DNA from: Gammaproteobacteria bacterium
GTDB taxonomy: Bacteria > Pseudomonadota > Gammaproteobacteria > Poriferisulfidales > GCA-002705445
Assembly: GCA_002702235.1 (NCBI GenBank)
Contig: NZYO01000030.1
Location: 1-7,017 of the forward strand
Length of the DNA: 7,017 bases
Direction: 5' to 3'
Shown here: piece after piece, positions 3,153 through 7,017 of the stretch
How positions within the stretch are numbered: position 1 is the stretch's first letter
Layout of the letters: each line of letters begins with the position of its first letter
Program-made: the position numbers and the translations under genes
The notes under the pieces: model-generated
Databases searched by the model: none
The model's input: only the letters and a program-made list of their open reading frames with translations
Told to the model about the DNA's origin: nothing

Positions 3153-4659
3153 ATACAAGCCTGATGGAGATGTCCTTAAAAGTTTTATGAAAGATAATAC
3201 TTTTTTTCGTGGCATAAGAGGTCCAGTTGGTAGTGGCAAGTCAGTTGCTTGTAGCATAGAAATATTTAGAAGAGCCTTGATGCAAGAACCTGATAAGTCA
3301 GGTAAACGAAAAAGTAGATGGGCAATCATAAGAAATACAAATCCACAACTTAGAACAACAACAATAAAGACTTGGCTTGATTGGTTTCCTGAAAATGATT
3401 GGGGTAAGTTTGCTTGGTCAGTTCCTTATACACATATGATTACAGCAGGTGATCTTGAGATGGAAGTTATCTTTCTTGCACTTGATAGACCTGAAGATGT
3501 TAAGAAACTATTATCTCTTGAACTTACTGGGGTTTGGGTTAACGAAGCAAGAGAAATACCTAAGTCAATTATAGATGCTTGTACTATGAGAGTTGGTAGA
3601 TATCCTTCTGTTAAAGATGGTGGTGCAACTTGGTCAGGTGTTATCTGTGATACCAACAGTCCTGAAGAAGATCATTGGTGGTCAATAATGAGTGGCGCTG
3701 TTCCAGTTCCTGATCACATTTCTGTTGAAGAAAGTCGTATGTTAATTAAGCCTGATAACTGGCAATTTTTTACACAACCAAGTGGAATGATTGAAGTTAA
3801 AGATGATGATGGTACTGTTATTGATTACAAGCCAAATGATAAAGCAGAAAATTCTAAAAATATTTTAGATTCATATTATTCTAATCTTGTTCAAGGTAAA
3901 ACAAAGTCTTGGATAGATGTATATGTTATGAATAGGCTTGGTTCTATACAAGATGGTAAGCCAGTTTATAATATGTTTGTAGCAGATACTCATGTATCAA
4001 AAGAAGAAATACCAGTAGCAGATGGTGTGCCACTTTATATTGGACTGGACTTTGGTCTTACACCTGCTGCTGTTTTTGGTCAAAAGGTTCGTGGTCGTTG
4101 GCTTATCTTACAAGAACTTGTAGCCTTTGATATGGGTATTGTAAGATTTGCAGAACTATTAAGATCAGAAATAGCAACACGTTATGGTAATCTTGAGATA
4201 AATATTTATGGCGATCCTTCAGGTGACTTTAGATCACAGACAGATGAAAGCACACCTTTTCAAGTTTTGAGAGGTGCAGGATTGATGGCTAGACCTACAA
4301 CGAGTAATGATGTGTCGTTAAGAATTGAATCTGTTTCTACAGTTTTAAATAGAATGGTAGATGGTCAATCAGGGATTTTAATTGACTTTAGGTGTAAAGA
4401 ATTGGTAAAAGGATTTGAGGGGGGTTATCAATATCGAAGACTCCAAGTGTCAGGAGAACGATATGAAGATAAACCTCTAAAGGATAGATACTCACATATC
4501 CATGATGCTATGCAGTATCTTATGTTGGGTGCAGGTGAGGGAAGGCAAGTGTTAGGTATGAACAAACCATTAGAAACATTTAATGCAAGAGTTGACTATG
4601 ATGTATTTCAAAGAAAAGCAAAACCTGCAAGAAGACAAGGTTTATGGGCAAGAATGTAA
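3139..4659 (+). CDS. terL: Terminase large subunit (packaging ATPase and nuclease)
   Basis: TerL cuts concatemeric DNA and drives it into the prohead through the portal by ATP hydrolysis. The 506-residue product has an N-terminal ATPase: Walker A GPVGSGKS at residues 28-35, a Walker B-like strand GVWVNEARE (131-139, catalytic Glu136) and a coupling motif CDTNSP (170-175). A C-terminal RNase H-like nuclease follows, with Asp304 (YIGLDFG), Asp359 (IYGDPSG) and Asp456 (HIHDAMQY). This fits the T7 gp19-like/Terminase_6 group. The start must be TTG at 3139: an in-frame TAG lies at 3121-3123, and the next ATG (residue 17) would drop the conserved lead-in to Walker A. GGAAAG lies about 12 bases upstream. 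It overlaps the preceding gene by 14 bases. No key catalytic residue appears to be missing. Confidence 0.97.
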   Translation: MIQFKYKPDGDVLKSFMKDNTFFRGIRGPVGSGKSVACSIEIFRRALMQEPDKSGKRKSRWAIIRNTNPQLRTTTIKTWLDWFPENDWGKFAWSVPYTHMITAGDLEMEVIFLALDRPEDVKKLLSLELTGVWVNEAREIPKSIIDACTMRVGRYPSVKDGGATWSGVICDTNSPEEDHWWSIMSGAVPVPDHISVEESRMLIKPDNWQFFTQPSGMIEVKDDDGTVIDYKPNDKAENSKNILDSYYSNLVQGKTKSWIDVYVMNRLGSIQDGKPVYNMFVADTHVSKEEIPVADGVPLYIGLDFGLTPAAVFGQKVRGRWLILQELVAFDMGIVRFAELLRSEIATRYGNLEINIYGDPSGDFRSQTDESTPFQVLRGAGLMARPTTSNDVSLRIESVSTVLNRMVDGQSGILIDFRCKELVKGFEGGYQYRRLQVSGERYEDKPLKDRYSHIHDAMQYLMLGAGEGRQVLGMNKPLETFNARVDYDVFQRKAKPARRQGLWARM

Positions 4660-4670
4660 AGGAGTAAATT

Positions 4671-4898
4671 ATGTGTCTACCAAGTAGAAGTCCAAGTCCT
4701 CCTCCTCCAACTAAAGAGGAAAAGGAAGCTGAAATGGAAAGAGAGGCAGAAAGAGAAGTAGCAACTGCTGAAAGAAAAGATGCTAGACAAGATGTACTTG
4801 AACAAAATATTACAAGACAAAGAAGAGGTACTGGCAGAAGATCACTCTTAAGAGGTTCAGGTGGTGGCATAGGTTTTTATAACGAGTATCAAGACTAA
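4671..4898 (+). CDS. Small Pro/Glu/Arg-rich protein between terminase and portal, 75 aa
   Basis: The ATG at 4671 follows AAAGGAG at ideal spacing, 11 bases after terL. The 75 residues begin with a proline-rich segment (MCLPSRSPSPPPPTKEEKEA), continue with a charged helix likely to form a coiled coil (about residues 15-48), and end RRGTGRRSLLRGSGGGIGFY, then NEYQD. I remember proteins with a Cys-Leu start, a proline run and a C-terminal RRGTGRRSLL..GGG.GFY block in this position in marine T7-like phages. The function is unknown; gene position suggests a minor head or connector component (inference). Its stop overlaps the portal start (TAATG). Confidence 0.88.
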   Translation: MCLPSRSPSPPPPTKEEKEAEMEREAEREVATAERKDARQDVLEQNITRQRRGTGRRSLLRGSGGGIGFYNEYQD

Positions 4899-6442
4899 TG
4901 CACGAAAAAACTGCTGAAATGATGATGCAAAAATATGAGAAGGCTCTTGCTGTTAGGCGAGAGTTTGAAGAACTCTATGATGAAATATTTGAATATTGTT
5001 TGCCACAACGACAAGGATTTAAAAACTATTCAGCAGGTCAAAGAAGAGATGATAAAATATTTGATGAAACTGCTGTAGTTGGAATACAAGAGTTTGCATC
5101 AAGACTCCAATCAGGATTGACTCCTAACTTTGCTAGATGGGCAGACTTTGTTACTGGTCAAGAAGTTCCTGAAGAAGAAAAAGATGATATTAATAATGCA
5201 CTAGATGAGGTGACAGATTATGTATTTGAAGTATTGCAAACATCAAATTTTGCCCAAGAAATACACGAGTGCTTTATCGACTTGGCTTTGGGTACTGCTG
5301 TACTTTGTATCATGGAAGGTGATGCTGTTAATCCTATTCGTTTTCAATCTATACCTTTGCCTCATGTTGTTTTAGATACTGGACCTGATGGCATGGTTGA
5401 TCATGTCTATAGAGAACGTATGATGAAGAATGAAGATATTATTATTGCTTATCCAAATGCAATCTTAAGTCCTAATATTGCTAATAGAATACAAAACAAT
5501 CCTGAAGCACAAACTAAAATACTAGAAGTATCTTGCAAGTTATATGATAAACCTAATGAAGAAAGATATTCTTATATGGTTATAGATGTGGCTGATAAAG
5601 TAATGATTATGCAAGAAACATATGAAGGTGTAGGTTCTAATCCGTTTATAGCTTTTAGATGGAGTAAAGCATCAGGCGAAGTTTATGGCAGAGGTCCTGC
5701 AGTCAATGCTTTGAGTGCAATCAAAACTACAAACTTAACTATAGAACTTGTATTAGAAAATGCACAGATGGCTATATCAGGTATCTATCAGATAGATGAT
5801 GATGGTGTTATTAACGTAGATACAATAAATCTTTTGCCAGGGACAGTCATTCCTAAAGCACCTAATACACAAGGACTACAGCCAATTAGAACAGCAGGTT
5901 CATTTGATGTAGCAAATTTAGTTTTGAATGATATGAGAAATAATATTAAACGAGCATTGTATAATGATATGTTAGGTGATCCAAATAGAACACCTGCCTC
6001 TGCAACAGAGGTAGCAGAAAGAATGGCTGACTTATCAAGAAAGATTGGCTCTGCTTTTGGTAGGCTACAAGCAGAAATGGTACAACCAGTTTTACAAAGA
6101 GTAGTTTATATTCTGAAGAAACAAGGTCGTATTGAAATGCCAACAGTTAATGGTAGAGAAGTAAAGATACGAAGTGTATCACCATTAGCACAAGCACAAA
6201 GCAATCAAGATATAGTTTCTGTAAATAGATTTTTACAAACAGTATCAGGAACATTTGGTCCTGAAATATTGAATGTATTAATCTCTTCAGAAGAAACAGC
6301 ATTGTATCTTGCTAAGAAGTTTGGTGTACCTGATAAACTAATTCGTGATGCTGATGAAAGACAACAGTTAGTTGAGATGGCACAACAAATGCAACAACAA
6401 GGAGGATTACCACAAAATGCAACCGAAGCACTTGGGGGTTGA
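4898..6442 (+). CDS. Portal protein (head-tail connector)
   Basis: The portal forms the dodecameric ring at one head vertex through which TerL pumps DNA and to which the short tail attaches. The 514-residue product matches the podovirus head-to-tail connecting protein family (T7 gp8-like, Pfam Head-tail_con): helical start (EKALAVRREFEELYDEIFEY, then CLPQRQGF), FDETAVVGIQEFASRLQSGL at about residues 55-75, a central region with YGRGPAVNALSAIKTTN (from residue 263), and ATEVAERMADLSRKIGSAFG followed by RLQAEMVQPVLQRV in the C-terminal third. Length is near the roughly 500-540 residues usual for the family. The tail is Gln-rich. The ATG overlaps the previous stop by one base. The final 26 bases also encode the start of the next gene. 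Confidence 0.96.
   Translation: MHEKTAEMMMQKYEKALAVRREFEELYDEIFEYCLPQRQGFKNYSAGQRRDDKIFDETAVVGIQEFASRLQSGLTPNFARWADFVTGQEVPEEEKDDINNALDEVTDYVFEVLQTSNFAQEIHECFIDLALGTAVLCIMEGDAVNPIRFQSIPLPHVVLDTGPDGMVDHVYRERMMKNEDIIIAYPNAILSPNIANRIQNNPEAQTKILEVSCKLYDKPNEERYSYMVIDVADKVMIMQETYEGVGSNPFIAFRWSKASGEVYGRGPAVNALSAIKTTNLTIELVLENAQMAISGIYQIDDDGVINVDTINLLPGTVIPKAPNTQGLQPIRTAGSFDVANLVLNDMRNNIKRALYNDMLGDPNRTPASATEVAERMADLSRKIGSAFGRLQAEMVQPVLQRVVYILKKQGRIEMPTVNGREVKIRSVSPLAQAQSNQDIVSVNRFLQTVSGTFGPEILNVLISSEETALYLAKKFGVPDKLIRDADERQQLVEMAQQMQQQGGLPQNATEALGG
6399..6405 (+). promoter_or_regulatory. Strong ribosome binding site inside the portal gene
   Basis: AAGGAGG lies 11 bases before the ATG at 6417 and is close to a perfect Shine-Dalgarno sequence, within the last codons of the portal gene. 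It decides the start of the following 85-residue gene over the longer frame from 6372 and the TTG at 6432. Confidence 0.7.
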
Positions 6443-6674
6443 TGGATTCCCACGAAGCAAAGATCAAGATAAAATAATATCTCAAAACGTACAATCTTTG
6501 TTTAAGACACCTACTGGTCAAGAAGTTTTAAAATATTTAAAGTCTGTAACTATAGAAGCAGTATCAGGCAGTAATATTTCAGATGCCGAACTAAGGCACT
6601 TGGAAGGGCAACGATATCTCGTTGCTTTAATAGTCAAAAGAATCAATCATGCAATGAGGTTAAAAAATGAATGA
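6417..6674 (+). CDS. Small protein between portal and scaffold, 85 aa
   Basis: The product from ATG 6417 has 85 residues: MQPKHLGVDGFPRSKDQDKI, ISQNVQSLFKTPTGQEVLKY, LKSVTIEAVSGSNISDAELR, HLEGQRYLVALIVKRINHAM, RLKNE. Blocks such as VQSLFKTPTGQEVLKYL and LRHLEGQRYLVALIVKRIN recall conserved small proteins in this position of marine podoviruses, with no known function. The likely fold is two or three helices, and no membrane segment is seen. The start rests on the strong AAGGAGG upstream. A later start such as TTG 6432 is possible, since the first 15 residues are the least family-like part. It overlaps the portal gene by 26 bases and the scaffold gene by 8. Confidence 0.88.
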   Translation: MQPKHLGVDGFPRSKDQDKIISQNVQSLFKTPTGQEVLKYLKSVTIEAVSGSNISDAELRHLEGQRYLVALIVKRINHAMRLKNE

Positions 6675-7017
6675 AGAACAACAAGTAACACAAGAATCTG
6701 CTACTGAGCCTACATCAGATGTGCAAAGTAATCCTCCCACAACTGAATCAGTAGCAGACCCAGTAGCTAATCCAAGACCATCTTGGTTAAATGAAAAGTT
6801 TGAAAGTGGAGAAGATTTGCAAAAATCATATGATGAACTTTCAGCTAAATTAGGAAAAAAGGAAGACGATCTTCGTAATACATTATTACAAGAACTAGAA
6901 ACTGAGGCTTATGCTAACAGACCTGCAAGTGCAGGTGATTATCAAATACCTGAAATATTAGATGAAGCAGAAGCAGCAACTAATCCTCTTCTTAAATGGT
7001 GGGCAGATTATTCTTGG
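6667..7017 (+). CDS. Scaffolding (capsid assembly) protein, N-terminal part
   Basis: The gene runs off the right edge; 117 codons are visible. The scaffold guides coat-protein assembly around the portal and leaves before or during packaging. The first 36 residues are acidic and Pro/Thr-rich (disordered). PSWLNEKFESGEDLQKSYDE (38-57) with LSAKLGKK is a signature I associate with marine T7-like scaffolds, followed by a helical stretch and ANRPASAGDYQIPEILDEAE near the cut, where the next visible part is NPLLKWWADYSW. The start is the ATG at 6667, 8 bases inside the previous gene with GAGG 7 bases upstream; the second ATG at 6671 is out of frame and stops quickly. Position after the portal agrees with T7 gp9. 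Confidence 0.87.
   Translation, partial: MNEEQQVTQESATEPTSDVQSNPPTTESVADPVANPRPSWLNEKFESGEDLQKSYDELSAKLGKKEDDLRNTLLQELETEAYANRPASAGDYQIPEILDEAEAATNPLLKWWADYSW

Noticed and set aside
4580..4870. 96-residue minus-strand frame with hydrophobic segments
   Set aside because: It is the reverse of the proline-rich 75-residue gene and the terL end; the apparent Ser/Leu richness comes from Glu/Lys/Arg codons on the plus strand.

Overview
This window looks like part of an AT-rich marine bacteriophage genome, most likely a short-tailed (podovirus, T7-like) phage. It holds a DNA-packaging and head-assembly module in the order small terminase, a run of small basic proteins, large terminase, portal (head-tail connector), a small connector-region protein, and the start of a scaffolding protein. 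The large terminase, portal and scaffold are recognised from motifs. The small proteins match families I remember from uncultured marine phages; some motifs also recall giant algal virus proteins. I could not search, so host assignment (a SAR11/SAR116-like alphaproteobacterium is plausible from the low GC) is only inference.

Layout. Positions 1-740 are read on the minus strand: a partial gene running off the left edge (69 to 1), two strong hairpins (120-162 and 194-224, the second a clear minus-strand terminator), and a 168-residue protein of unknown function (740 to 234). Positions 741-1179 form a gene-poor divergent intergenic region of about 440 bases. It is rich in stem-loops and has higher GC in its right part. 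It ends in a composite inverted repeat that flanks a sigma70-like promoter and overlaps the start of the small terminase gene.

From 1180 to the right edge everything is on the plus strand, packed with 1-26 base overlaps or short gaps, so it is probably one late operon: terS, seven small genes (103, 43, 57, 51, 93, 86 and 64 residues, the first six very basic), terL, a 75-residue Pro/Arg-rich protein, portal, an 85-residue protein, and scaffold (truncated by the window end; major capsid would be expected next).

Working together: TerS recognises phage DNA, TerL cleaves and pumps it through the portal into a prohead built on the scaffold. The basic peptides lie between the two terminase genes and may act in packaging or as DNA-binding virion components, but no function is shown. 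The points most worth a second look are the inverted repeat with the promoter in its loop at the terS start, the stem-rich non-coding region at 800-1077, and the cluster of tiny basic proteins.
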